From contig JAKAKS010000041.1 in assembly GCA_021813405.1 (NCBI GenBank), forward strand, positions 1 to 60,773: a stretch of DNA of 60,773 nt. Reading direction: 5' to 3'. The stretch comes from Nitrospirota bacterium (GTDB lineage Bacteria; Nitrospirota; Thermodesulfovibrionia; Thermodesulfovibrionales; JdFR-88). The translations under genes were made by a program, and so were the position numbers. The notes below the pieces were generated by a model, which was not told where the DNA came from, searched no databases, and saw only the letters and a list, made by a program, of their open reading frames with translations. The stretch's first letter is position 1. Each line of letters begins with the position of its first letter. This document shows positions 1-6,256 of the stretch, in pieces.

Positions 1-37
1 AAGGCGTGGGTCGTTGGTTCGAATCCAACGCGGCTCA
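1..37 (+). tRNA. tRNA 3' part, probably tRNA-Lys (cut by the window edge)
   Basis: Only the 3' half is visible: the end of the anticodon arm, a five-base variable loop, a perfect T arm (GTTGG-TTCGAAT-CCAAC) and a seven-base acceptor strand GCGGCTC with discriminator A at 37. The anticodon lies outside the window. The variable region GGGTC and an acceptor ending in GGCTCA resemble bacterial tRNA-Lys, so Lys is a guess. It sits 8 bases before tRNA-Glu, as expected for a tRNA cluster. Confidence 0.75.
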
Positions 38-45
38 TGTACCTA

Positions 46-120
46 GTCCCCATCGTCTAGTCTGGCCCAGGACATCGCCCTTTCAAGGCGGTAACACCGG
101 TTCGAATCCGGTTGGGGACG
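46..120 (+). tRNA. tRNA-Glu(UUC), intact
   Basis: Full cloverleaf: acceptor GTCCCCA pairs with TGGGGAC, and the T arm is CCGGT-TCGAATC-CGG-like. The anticodon loop CTTTCAA places TTC at 82-84. The discriminator is G at 120 and no CCA is encoded. Its last 40 bases recur exactly at 3005-3044, and 41 bases of its anticodon-T arm segment recur at 31596-31636, which marks it as an integration target. Confidence 0.95.
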
Positions 121-130
121 TAACGAAATC

Positions 131-162
131 AAGGGGTTACAGAATCTGTAGCCCCTTTTTCT
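131..162 (+). terminator. Intrinsic terminator after tRNA-Glu
   Basis: A ten-pair stem GGGGTTACAG / CTGTAGCCCC (133-142 with 146-155, one G-U pair) with a three-base loop is followed by TTTTT. The same 'caaggggtta...cccctttttc' layout follows the tRNA-Glu fragment at 3005-3044 and tRNA-Val at 56240. Confidence 0.85.
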
Positions 163-179
163 TTGGAAATACCCCCCGA

Positions 180-199
180 CTGTCGCAAAATCGTAGCAG
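180..199 (+). repeat. R1, short copy of the island repeat
   Basis: Twenty bases (CTGTCGCAAAATCGTAGCAG) match 2871-2890 with one difference. The homology stops there; the longer copies R2 and R3 continue for about 100 bases. All three copies lie inside the tRNA-Glu island. Confidence 0.6.
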
Positions 200-524
200 T
201 TCCTTTCCCTTCCACGAAATTTACGACGTTTTTGACCTTAATATACGGACCAGCGCCGTCTGCAAGATAACCCTCCAGAATAAACCTCATGTCGTCAGGA
301 GGAATACTTTTTAGAAATTCCCGATGCATCGTTATACAATTTTCATGTCTGTATTTAATACACGCCGAGGCAAGCGCAATCCAGGACATCAATTCCGATG
401 ATTCGCGCCACAGGATCTTGTTATTGCAACTAAAATGCCTGCCGGACTGACAGAAGACCCAATCCATTTGAACCTCTTGATTGTCCTTGGCTTTCTGGCA
501 GAAGCCATATTAGAATGTAGAGAT

Positions 525-932
525 ATGGACGGCAAGACGTTATCTCAAATCAAAGCTGTATTCAAAGCCCAGCCGGCGGTCAAGCTGGCATATTTTTTCG
601 GTTCTCGCGCGGAAGGTCTCGGCGGTCCGTTGAGCGACTACGACTTTGCCGTGTACGCGGACGAAAAGGACAGCAAAAAATTATTTACCCTCCGGTCCGA
701 GCTTATGGATAAATTGGGCCGCCTGCTCAAGACGGACGGGGTTGACCTTGTCCTCCTGAACACAGCCGAAGGCGCGGAGCTGAAATTCAACATCATCGCC
801 CACGGCAGGCTGATCTTCGAGCGCGGGCACTTCCGGGTGCTGGTGGAGCCTCGCATTATGAACGAATACTTCGATTTCAGGGAAATGCTCATGCGTCATA
901 AATTGACGGGCACAAGGAGAGTTATCGCTTAA
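525..932 (+). CDS. mntA: MntA-type minimal nucleotidyltransferase (antitoxin)
   Basis: A 135-residue minimal nucleotidyltransferase. The signature GS-x10-D-x-D is intact: GS at residues 26-27 and the metal-binding aspartates D38 and D40 in 'SDYDFAVY'. In the HepT/MntA systems characterised so far, this enzyme transfers AMP to a tyrosine of the partner HEPN toxin and so silences it. The start is placed at ATG 525, because that gives the normal family length and begins just before the domain; an in-frame ATG at 435 would add 30 non-conserved residues. The stop lies 1 base before hepT, so the two are surely co-transcribed and co-translated. Whether it neutralises its partner is inferred from family and arrangement. 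Confidence 0.85.
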   Translation: MDGKTLSQIKAVFKAQPAVKLAYFFGSRAEGLGGPLSDYDFAVYADEKDSKKLFTLRSELMDKLGRLLKTDGVDLVLLNTAEGAELKFNIIAHGRLIFERGHFRVLVEPRIMNEYFDFREMLMRHKLTGTRRVIA

Positions 933-933
933 A

Positions 934-1350
934 ATGACCAGCGCAGCCGTCGTTGAGAACAAAATAAGCGCGGTAAAAAAGTACCTTAATATACTGAAGC
1001 GGTACGGGAAATATTCAAAAAAAGAGATCACGAATAACCTGGACATTCGCGGAGCCGTGGAACGTTACCTTTACCTGGCAGCGCAGTCAACTATCGACTT
1101 GGCGGAAGCTATAATTGCGCTAAGGAAATTCCGGAAGCCCTCCACGATGAGCGAATCGTTTGCCATACTGGAGGAAGAGGACGTCATATCTAAAAAGCTA
1201 CTTGGCCGCATGGTCCAATTGACGGGTTTCCGAAACGTAATGGCTCACGATTACGAAAAGGTGGACTACGATATTGTCTACGATGTCCTGCACCACGGGG
1301 TGGAGGACATTAAAAAGTTTCTTTCGGCAGTTTCAAAGACACTTCGTTAA
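934..1350 (+). CDS. hepT: HepT-like HEPN ribonuclease toxin (DUF86)
   Basis: A 138-residue all-alpha HEPN protein. The catalytic motif R-x4-H-x-Y is complete: R100, H105 and Y107 in 'RNVMAHDY'. In studied members R and H form the RNase site and the tyrosine is the residue AMPylated by MntA. It begins one base after the mntA stop, the usual two-gene layout. The pair is inside the tRNA-Glu island, where toxin-antitoxin modules often serve to keep an element. Target RNA is unknown; plain growth-inhibiting toxin and anti-phage function are both possible. Confidence 0.88.
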   Translation: MTSAAVVENKISAVKKYLNILKRYGKYSKKEITNNLDIRGAVERYLYLAAQSTIDLAEAIIALRKFRKPSTMSESFAILEEEDVISKKLLGRMVQLTGFRNVMAHDYEKVDYDIVYDVLHHGVEDIKKFLSAVSKTLR

Positions 1351-1367
1351 GCAATTCTCAACCACCG

Positions 1368-1468
1368 CAGCAAAATTGAAGCAGACTTCTGCTCTTTGGG
1401 CGGAAAACGGGGGAAAGGGCGGAATTACCTTTTCCCCTTTAAATCCGGCAACTTTCTAAGACCTAACA
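1368..1468 (+). repeat. R2, left direct repeat flanking the ATPase gene
   Basis: Aligns with R3 (2876-2978) in the same orientation, with roughly 80-85% identity over the first 55 bases and looser similarity after that. Both hold a perfect AGCAGA-NN-TCTGCT inverted repeat and then a G/A-rich and C/T-rich pair able to fold as a hairpin (ggggaaagg / ccttttcccc). R2 lies just after hepT and could also stop its transcription. The two copies bracket the DUF4143 ATPase gene. Confidence 0.65.
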
Positions 1469-1561
1469 TGACAAAGCCTCATAAACTTGCATAGCTCCAT
1501 AAATGGAAATGGGCGTGGACTATTCGGGCCTCCCTAAAGGCAGGTCCAAAAAAGGACCCTT

Positions 1562-2731
1562 TTATGTATACTCCCCATCCCACAAGCCGCTTAAAAATTC
1601 CTTGTATGGAAGAATGCTGATCCCGTTCACCGTCCTCGGCCGGTTTTCCATGCTTACACACATATACCGCTTGAGCTTTTTCTCTTCTGCCAGAGCCCGG
1701 AGAGATTTTAAATCCTGAGCAGAGACGTTCTCCTTTGCTTTTATCTCGATTGCGGTATGGTCGCCCAATATGAAATCCACTTCAAAACCAGAGGTGGAGC
1801 GCCAATACGCCAGTGGTTCAGGCGTAACGTAATCGTTGTAACAACGAAGTTCGTGAAAAAGCAGACTCTCGAAAGCCTCGCCGAATTCGGGAGTCCCACG
1901 GCGGAATTCACGTCCCTGCAGCGCCGCCGTTACACCAATATCAAAAAAATAGTATTTTGAAGAAACCAGAGGTTTCCTTTTTTCGGACCTGCGCCATGCC
2001 GGCAGTTCGTGCAGCACCAGTGTGTCCTTAAGAATTTCGAAATATTCGTAGACGGTTGTCCGAGGCACCTGGGCGTCGCTGGCCACATTTGTAAAATTCA
2101 CAATCGTGCCGTTACATAAGGCGGCAACCTTCAGAAAACGGCTGAAGGCCGGCACATTACGCGCCGCCCCTTCGGCCACGATCTCCTGCTGGAGATAAGA
2201 ACCGGCATAGGCCTCGAGATCGGCACGCGGGTCATCGGAGAAATAAATCGAAGGGATAAGCCCCCTCTGAATAGCGCGCAATAAATCGAAATGCTTTCCC
2301 AGTTCCCGGCTGGTCAGGGGGTGCAGATATTTTGTCCGTGCCCTGCCTCCAAGCAGGTTCACCCCTCCGCGCCGGAGCTTTCGGGCGCTTGAGCCGGTAA
2401 GCAGAAAATGTATGCCGCGACTTTCGATGAGCCGGTGCACCTCGTTAAGAAGAATGGGCAAATGCTGAATTTCATCAATGACCACAATCCGGTCCTTTGG
2501 GGTCAATTCCTGGGCAAGCCGGCCTGGGTTCTGACTCATACTTAGGAAAATGGATGTATCCAGAAGATCGTAAACCTTTGCCTTACTTAAAGTATGGCGG
2601 ATAAGGGAAGTCTTGCCCGTCTGGCGAGGTCCCAGAAGAAACATGGATTTCTTCTCAAGAATTGAGTCCAAATCCAGAAGCCGATTTATATAAGACCTTT
2701 TGTTGTCTAATTCTGTCACCATATTCATCAT
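1562..2731 (-). CDS. AAA ATPase with C-terminal DUF4143 domain
   Basis: A 389-residue ATP-binding protein of the AAA_14/DUF4143 family. Walker A GPRQTGKT is at residues 34-41, the Walker B strand 'RIVVIDEIQ' near 81-89, and a sensor-like 'LLTGSSARKL' follows. The C-terminal part carries 'EVDFIL...AIEIKAK', matching the nuclease-like E-x-D...E-x-K pattern of DUF4143. The biological role of the family is not settled; members are common in islands and vary between strains. A 16 bp perfect palindrome at 2726-2741 covers the first codons, so autoregulation is possible. The gene faces the HepT pair and is bracketed by repeats R2 and R3, which suggests it arrived as a cassette. The exact start among several near-N-terminal methionines is uncertain. 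Confidence 0.85.
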   Translation of the reverse strand: MMNMVTELDNKRSYINRLLDLDSILEKKSMFLLGPRQTGKTSLIRHTLSKAKVYDLLDTSIFLSMSQNPGRLAQELTPKDRIVVIDEIQHLPILLNEVHRLIESRGIHFLLTGSSARKLRRGGVNLLGGRARTKYLHPLTSRELGKHFDLLRAIQRGLIPSIYFSDDPRADLEAYAGSYLQQEIVAEGAARNVPAFSRFLKVAALCNGTIVNFTNVASDAQVPRTTVYEYFEILKDTLVLHELPAWRRSEKRKPLVSSKYYFFDIGVTAALQGREFRRGTPEFGEAFESLLFHELRCYNDYVTPEPLAYWRSTSGFEVDFILGDHTAIEIKAKENVSAQDLKSLRALAEEKKLKRYMCVSMENRPRTVNGISILPYKEFLSGLWDGEYT

Positions 2732-2741
2732 ATATGATGAT
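2726..2741. promoter_or_regulatory. 16 bp palindrome over the start of the DUF4143 ATPase gene
   Basis: TCATCATATATGATGA is a perfect palindrome overlapping the first codons of the minus-strand ATPase gene. A TTGACA-like hexamer (minus strand) lies at about 2757-2762. It could be an operator or a translation-control hairpin; the function is inference from position only. Confidence 0.35.
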
Positions 2742-2870
2742 AAATGACGATTAATATGTCAACCTCTTTAGGCAAGCTGGATAGCTTTACGAGACAAAAC
2801 GAAAACCAGTGGATTCAGCATGTATAAAGTGGAAGATATTAAAAGCCTGCCGCAGTTTCGATTTATATCA

Positions 2871-2978
2871 CTGTCGCAAAATTGTAGCAGAGTTCTGCTC
2901 TTTTGGCAGGAAATGGGGAAAAGGGCGGAAAATGCAGAATGACCCTTTCCCCTTAAAATACAACAACTTAAGCCTAAA
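2871..2978 (+). repeat. R3, right direct repeat flanking the ATPase gene
   Basis: The longest copy of the family: it contains the R1 core (2871-2890), the AGCAGA-NN-TCTGCT dyad, and a strong hairpin ggggaaaaggg / ccctttcccc. It lies 140 bases beyond the ATPase start and ends some 25 bases before the tRNA-Glu fragment. The rest of 2742-3000 holds no convincing gene. Confidence 0.65.
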
Positions 2979-3004
2979 TCGTTGCCAGTGGCCCGGTTGC
3001 GGTT

Positions 3005-3044
3005 TTTCAAGGCGGTAACACCGGTTCGAATCCGGTTGGGGACG
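3005..3044 (+). repeat. tRNA-Glu 3' fragment, attachment-site copy
   Basis: Forty bases identical to 81-120 of tRNA-Glu: half the anticodon arm, the variable loop, the T arm and the acceptor 3' strand. There is no D arm or 5' acceptor strand, so it is not a tRNA gene. The 17 bases before it, together with its first three T's (2988-3007: gtggcccggttgcggttttt), nearly match 31569-31588 upstream of the other fragment. Confidence 0.85.
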
Positions 3045-3055
3045 CTTACAAAACA

Positions 3056-3081
3056 AGGGGTTACTCGAGTGACCCCTTTTT
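3056..3081 (+). terminator. Intrinsic terminator after the tRNA-Glu fragment
   Basis: GGGGTTAC / GTGACCCC stem around a TCGA loop, followed by TTTTT. It is laid out like the terminator after the intact tRNA-Glu, as expected if the element carried the tRNA end together with its terminator. Confidence 0.75.
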
Positions 3082-3135
3082 CATTTTATACGCCATCACG
3101 CCGGCGTACAAGGTGCCAATTAAATTAGGTGGTTT

Positions 3136-3144
3136 TGTTATACT
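3136..3144 (+). promoter_or_regulatory. Candidate extended -10 promoter of the nitronate monooxygenase gene
   Basis: TTGTTATACT gives TATACT at 3139-3144 preceded by TGn, an extended -10 element. No good -35 is visible. It lies about 60 bases before the gene and after the island terminator. Confidence 0.4.
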
Positions 3145-3201
3145 AGACTGTGGTTTTAAATAATTGAGGTTTCTTCTCATCTATTCCACAGGAGTCCCGG
3201 C

Positions 3202-4284
3202 ATTTTACTTCCATTTCTGGTAATAAGAGGAAAGAAGATTGATGTCCCCATCGTCCAGGGAGGCATGGGAGTAGGTATTTCCCTGTTCCCGCTTGCGTCC
3301 GCGGTTTCCAGGGAAGGGGGGCTGGGGATCATCTCCAGCGCCGGCCTGGACCGCATAGCTTCCAAAAGAAAAGGCAAAAGAGTGAATTCTTATGAGGCGG
3401 CCTTTGAGGAGGTCTCTTTTGCAAGGGAAGCGGGCGGAAAACATGTGGGGATAAATATAATGGTGGCCCTTGCGCGGGATTACCGGGAATCCGTAAAAGG
3501 CGCCATTGACGCCGGCGCGGACGTGATTATCTCCGGAGCGGGATTGCCGCTGGACCTGCCGCTTATTCACCCTTCGAAAGACACGGCCCTGATACCGATC
3601 GTCTCATCTGCCCGGGCTCTTGAAATAGTGTGCCGGAAATGGGAAAAAGCGGGCCGCAGACCCGATGCCGCAGTGCTTGAAGGCCCTCTTGCCGGAGGGC
3701 ATCTGGGATTCAGGACCGAAGAACTGGACAGGGGATCTAACCAGTTGGAAAACCTGCTGCCCGCGGTCAAGGACATTGCGCTCGCGCATGGGGACTTTCC
3801 TGTTATTGTGGCCGGAGGGATATATTCGCACACGGACATAGCGGGATTTCTGCGGATGGGCGCAAGCGGTGTGCAAATGGGAACAAGATTTCTTGCCACC
3901 GTGGAAAGCGGCGCGTCGCATGAATACAAGCAGGCAGTAGTAGCAGCCAAAGAGGAAGATATAATGGTGGTGCAGAACCCCGGTTCCCCATGTGGTCTGC
4001 CCTTCAGGGTGCTCAGGCAGTCCCCAATGTTCGTCTCGGCGCTCAAAAGGCTAAGGGCACCCAAGTGCGACAAGGGCTATGTCCTTCAAAAAGATTCTTC
4101 GGGCAATTTCACCAGATGTGCGGCAAAACAGGACAATGGAAGCTATTTTTGCATCTGCAACGGCCTGTTAAGTTCCGCCGGGCATAATCCAGAGGAGGAG
4201 CCGCTTTTCACGGCTGGTACGAATGCATGCAAGATAGACAAGATACTTTCTGTCCATGACCTTATGGAAGAACTGAAACATTAA
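3202..4284 (+). CDS. Nitronate monooxygenase family flavoprotein
   Basis: An FMN-dependent TIM-barrel enzyme of the 2-nitropropane dioxygenase/nitronate monooxygenase family, 360 residues. Visible marks are 'VPIVQGGMGVGIS' at the N-terminus, 'AGADVIISGAGLPLD', the 'GPLAGGHLGF' segment with the histidine used as catalytic base in the family, and the phosphate-binding 'VIVAGGIYSH...ASGVQMGTRFL'. The conserved N-terminus runs upstream of the first ATG (3265). The only start with a Shine-Dalgarno (GGAG 3191-3194, 7-base spacing) and the right length is ATT at 3202, giving (M)LLPFLVIRGKKIDVP. ATT starts are rare, hence the interest. A stop at 3157 excludes longer forms. The substrate is unknown; some relatives act in fatty-acid metabolism. 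Confidence 0.85.
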   Translation: MLLPFLVIRGKKIDVPIVQGGMGVGISLFPLASAVSREGGLGIISSAGLDRIASKRKGKRVNSYEAAFEEVSFAREAGGKHVGINIMVALARDYRESVKGAIDAGADVIISGAGLPLDLPLIHPSKDTALIPIVSSARALEIVCRKWEKAGRRPDAAVLEGPLAGGHLGFRTEELDRGSNQLENLLPAVKDIALAHGDFPVIVAGGIYSHTDIAGFLRMGASGVQMGTRFLATVESGASHEYKQAVVAAKEEDIMVVQNPGSPCGLPFRVLRQSPMFVSALKRLRAPKCDKGYVLQKDSSGNFTRCAAKQDNGSYFCICNGLLSSAGHNPEEEPLFTAGTNACKIDKILSVHDLMEELKH

Positions 4285-4500
4285 CTTTTTGGGGCTGTCT
4301 GCTAGCCAATAAAAAGACAGGAAAGCGGCGGGAAATATAATACTGCTTTATCACGCAGAATTTTCGGATTACAAAGCAAAACACTGGCGCTTCTGGCCTC
4401 AGTCACCTTCGGACAGGCCCGTGGAACTCCGCGCCGAATAGAAAAAGGCATCAGCAACTACTCTTAAAGATTATTCGTCCGGGGCTCCTGAAAAATCAAT

Positions 4501-5511
4501 TTATTTCACTGGTGCCGGGGTGCCCTTTTTGGCCTTGCTAAGCAGCGGGTTTGAGGCCGAGTTGCTTCTAAAAGTTGCATAATACAGGTTCTGCAAGTGG
4601 TTACCCTGAATGAAAAAAAGCCCGCGCTCCGCAATCAGCCCCGCAATCATCGAAAGCGCCGCTAAAGAAGCCAAAATACCCGCAGCCGGGGTATCCGGCC
4701 ATTGCGTCATTACCGCCCATATTATCAACGGTAATACAAAGGCGGCAAACAGACTTAATATCAGAACAGAACGGACCTGCGCATCTGTAAAACCCGATGA
4801 GTACTCTTTTGTGTTGTAGTGCTCATAGGACGTGCCGGTGCTCATAAGCTTTATATTTGGCTCGTTCATGACAAGGGCATTTTTTATATCCAGCGGAACA
4901 TAAACGGTTTTATTGAAGGCAAGCGAGGCCGCTTTCAAGATGAGGCCAACCGCTGCAAGCACGGCGGCAATTTCCCTTACGGCTGTGTAGTTGAAGCCAA
5001 GAAGGCAAAGTACCGCGTATGAAACTGCCACCCCTGATGCAAGCCCGAAGGCCATGAAGTTTATTGCCGTCAGCTTATTGGACCATTCCCTTACAAAGCT
5101 GATCCTGGCGTAAAGCATCGCCGAGGATATATACAGGGCAAAAGCGGCAAAGATACCTGCAAGGCCAACCAGCGTCCTTAGTCCGGAGGGCGCGCTGAAA
5201 AAATAGAGCAACAGGTACAGCGCGGCGGCCCCGCTGAAAAGCCCCATCGATACAGCCTCGCGCGAAAGCCATGAGCTTTGCCATCTGATTATCGCCTTCC
5301 ATCCGCGCATGGGATTGCCCAGGTGAAACAGGCTTGCGGCCATTCCGGCAAAAGCAAATGCAAGAGATGAAACGCCCAGCCAATAGATTACCTCCGGCCG
5401 GGCCCAGCCATAGGAACCCCACGCAATATCCGCCACGGCAAGGAAAACAAATATGCCCTGGCCAACTCCCGCCAGGACAAGCAATAAAATCAATGATCTT
5501 TCAGGGCGCAT
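4501..5511 (-). CDS. soeC: SoeC/DmsC-type membrane anchor subunit
   Basis: A 336-residue polytopic membrane protein of the DmsC family with about eight hydrophobic helices, starting 'RSLILLLVLAGVGQGIFVFL'. It anchors the cytoplasmic molybdoenzyme and iron-sulfur subunits and exchanges electrons with the quinone pool. The motif 'LFHLGNPMRGWKAI' after the second helix is typical of DmsC-like anchors. Last gene of the soeABC operon, 16 bases after soeB. 4285-4500 after the two convergent genes holds no recognisable feature. Confidence 0.8.
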   Translation of the reverse strand: MRPERSLILLLVLAGVGQGIFVFLAVADIAWGSYGWARPEVIYWLGVSSLAFAFAGMAASLFHLGNPMRGWKAIIRWQSSWLSREAVSMGLFSGAAALYLLLYFFSAPSGLRTLVGLAGIFAAFALYISSAMLYARISFVREWSNKLTAINFMAFGLASGVAVSYAVLCLLGFNYTAVREIAAVLAAVGLILKAASLAFNKTVYVPLDIKNALVMNEPNIKLMSTGTSYEHYNTKEYSSGFTDAQVRSVLILSLFAAFVLPLIIWAVMTQWPDTPAAGILASLAALSMIAGLIAERGLFFIQGNHLQNLYYATFRSNSASNPLLSKAKKGTPAPVK

Positions 5512-5527
5512 GATTTTTTATCTCCGC

Positions 5528-6256
5528 TTATGGCGACATGAAGTCGTCGAATATCTGTTCTCTGTAAGAAGTAATCTTTTTCTCTATCGTCAGTATGGCG
5601 AGGGGCTTAACACATATTTCGTCCTCATCAAGCTCAACTTTCACCTTTCGCTGAGGAAGGTAATGGTTTGAAGGCCCGGCCCCGGCTTCTGGCAGAAGCC
5701 TGTAGCCGTGTTTTTCGCGTATCGCCTTTGAAGCCTCGCTTTCAGGGTCGTCAATGTCCCCGAAGGTCCTGGCCCTTGTGGGGCATGCCAGTACGCAGGC
5801 CGGTTTCCGTTCCTCTTCGGGCAGGTCCTCATTATATATCCTGTCTACGCACAACGTGCATTTTTTCATCACGCCTTCATGCCCGTCAAACTCCCTGCAC
5901 CCGTAAGGGCAGGCCCACGAGCAATATTTGCAGCCGATGCAGTCATCATAATTTACAAGCACTATGCCGTCTTCTTCGCGCTTGTATGACGCCCCTGTTG
6001 GGCAAACATCCACGCATGGCGCGTTTTTGCAATGCATGCAGGATTTTGGAAAGTTGATGACCTCGGTTTTCGGGTATTTGCCTATCTCGTATGTCTGCAC
6101 GCGGTTGAACCATACGCCTTCGGGCTGTTTGCCGTAAGGCTCCGTATCAGTAAGCGGGCCGAACTCTCCCGCTGTGTTCCACGCCTTGCAATTCGTGGCG
6201 CAGGCATGGCACCCAACGCATTTGTTAAGGTCTATCACCAGTGCTAATTGGCTCAT
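5528..6256 (-). CDS. soeB: SoeB-type electron-transfer subunit, four [4Fe-4S] clusters
   Basis: A 242-residue ferredoxin-like subunit of the DmsB/NrfC/SoeB type. Four cysteine groups are visible: 'CVGCHACATNC' at residues 13-23, 'CMHCKNAPCVDVC', 'CIGCKYCSWAC' and 'CTLC...CVLAC'. It passes electrons between the molybdopterin subunit and the membrane subunit. The sequence, including the 'VQTYEIG.YP.TE' insert and the 'GPSNHYLPQR' tail, resembles SoeB of sulfur oxidisers more closely than classical DmsB. Its ATG overlaps the soeA stop by 4 bases, indicating translational coupling. Confidence 0.87.
   Translation of the reverse strand: MSQLALVIDLNKCVGCHACATNCKAWNTAGEFGPLTDTEPYGKQPEGVWFNRVQTYEIGKYPKTEVINFPKSCMHCKNAPCVDVCPTGASYKREEDGIVLVNYDDCIGCKYCSWACPYGCREFDGHEGVMKKCTLCVDRIYNEDLPEEERKPACVLACPTRARTFGDIDDPESEASKAIREKHGYRLLPEAGAGPSNHYLPQRKVKVELDEDEICVKPLAILTIEKKITSYREQIFDDFMSP

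Larger units (their letters stand above)
129..389 (-). pseudogene. Possible remnant of an unrecognised gene against the left island junction
   Basis: The reading frame from ATG at 389 reads like protein (for example 'SWIALASACIKYRHENC' then 'PPDDMRFILEGYLADG'). It runs through the 20-base R1 repeat and the tRNA terminator before it stops, which is not how an intact gene ends. No family is recognised and no ribosome-binding site is seen. It may be a gene cut by the tRNA-Glu integration, or a chance frame. Confidence 0.25.
121..3044. mobile_element. Small genomic island in tRNA-Glu (HEPN/MNT pair plus DUF4143 ATPase)
   Basis: The segment lies between the intact tRNA-Glu and a perfect 40 bp copy of its 3' end (81-120 against 3005-3044); each is followed by its own terminator. 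This is the classical footprint of site-specific integration into a tRNA gene. The cargo is accessory: a toxin-antitoxin pair, an AAA/DUF4143 ATPase, direct repeats, and a possible truncated gene against the left junction. No integrase or recombinase is present, so it is a remnant or depends on one elsewhere. Confidence 0.55.

Noticed and set aside
3005-3044. Second tRNA-Glu gene
   Set aside because: Only the 3' 40 bases are present; there is no D arm or 5' acceptor strand.
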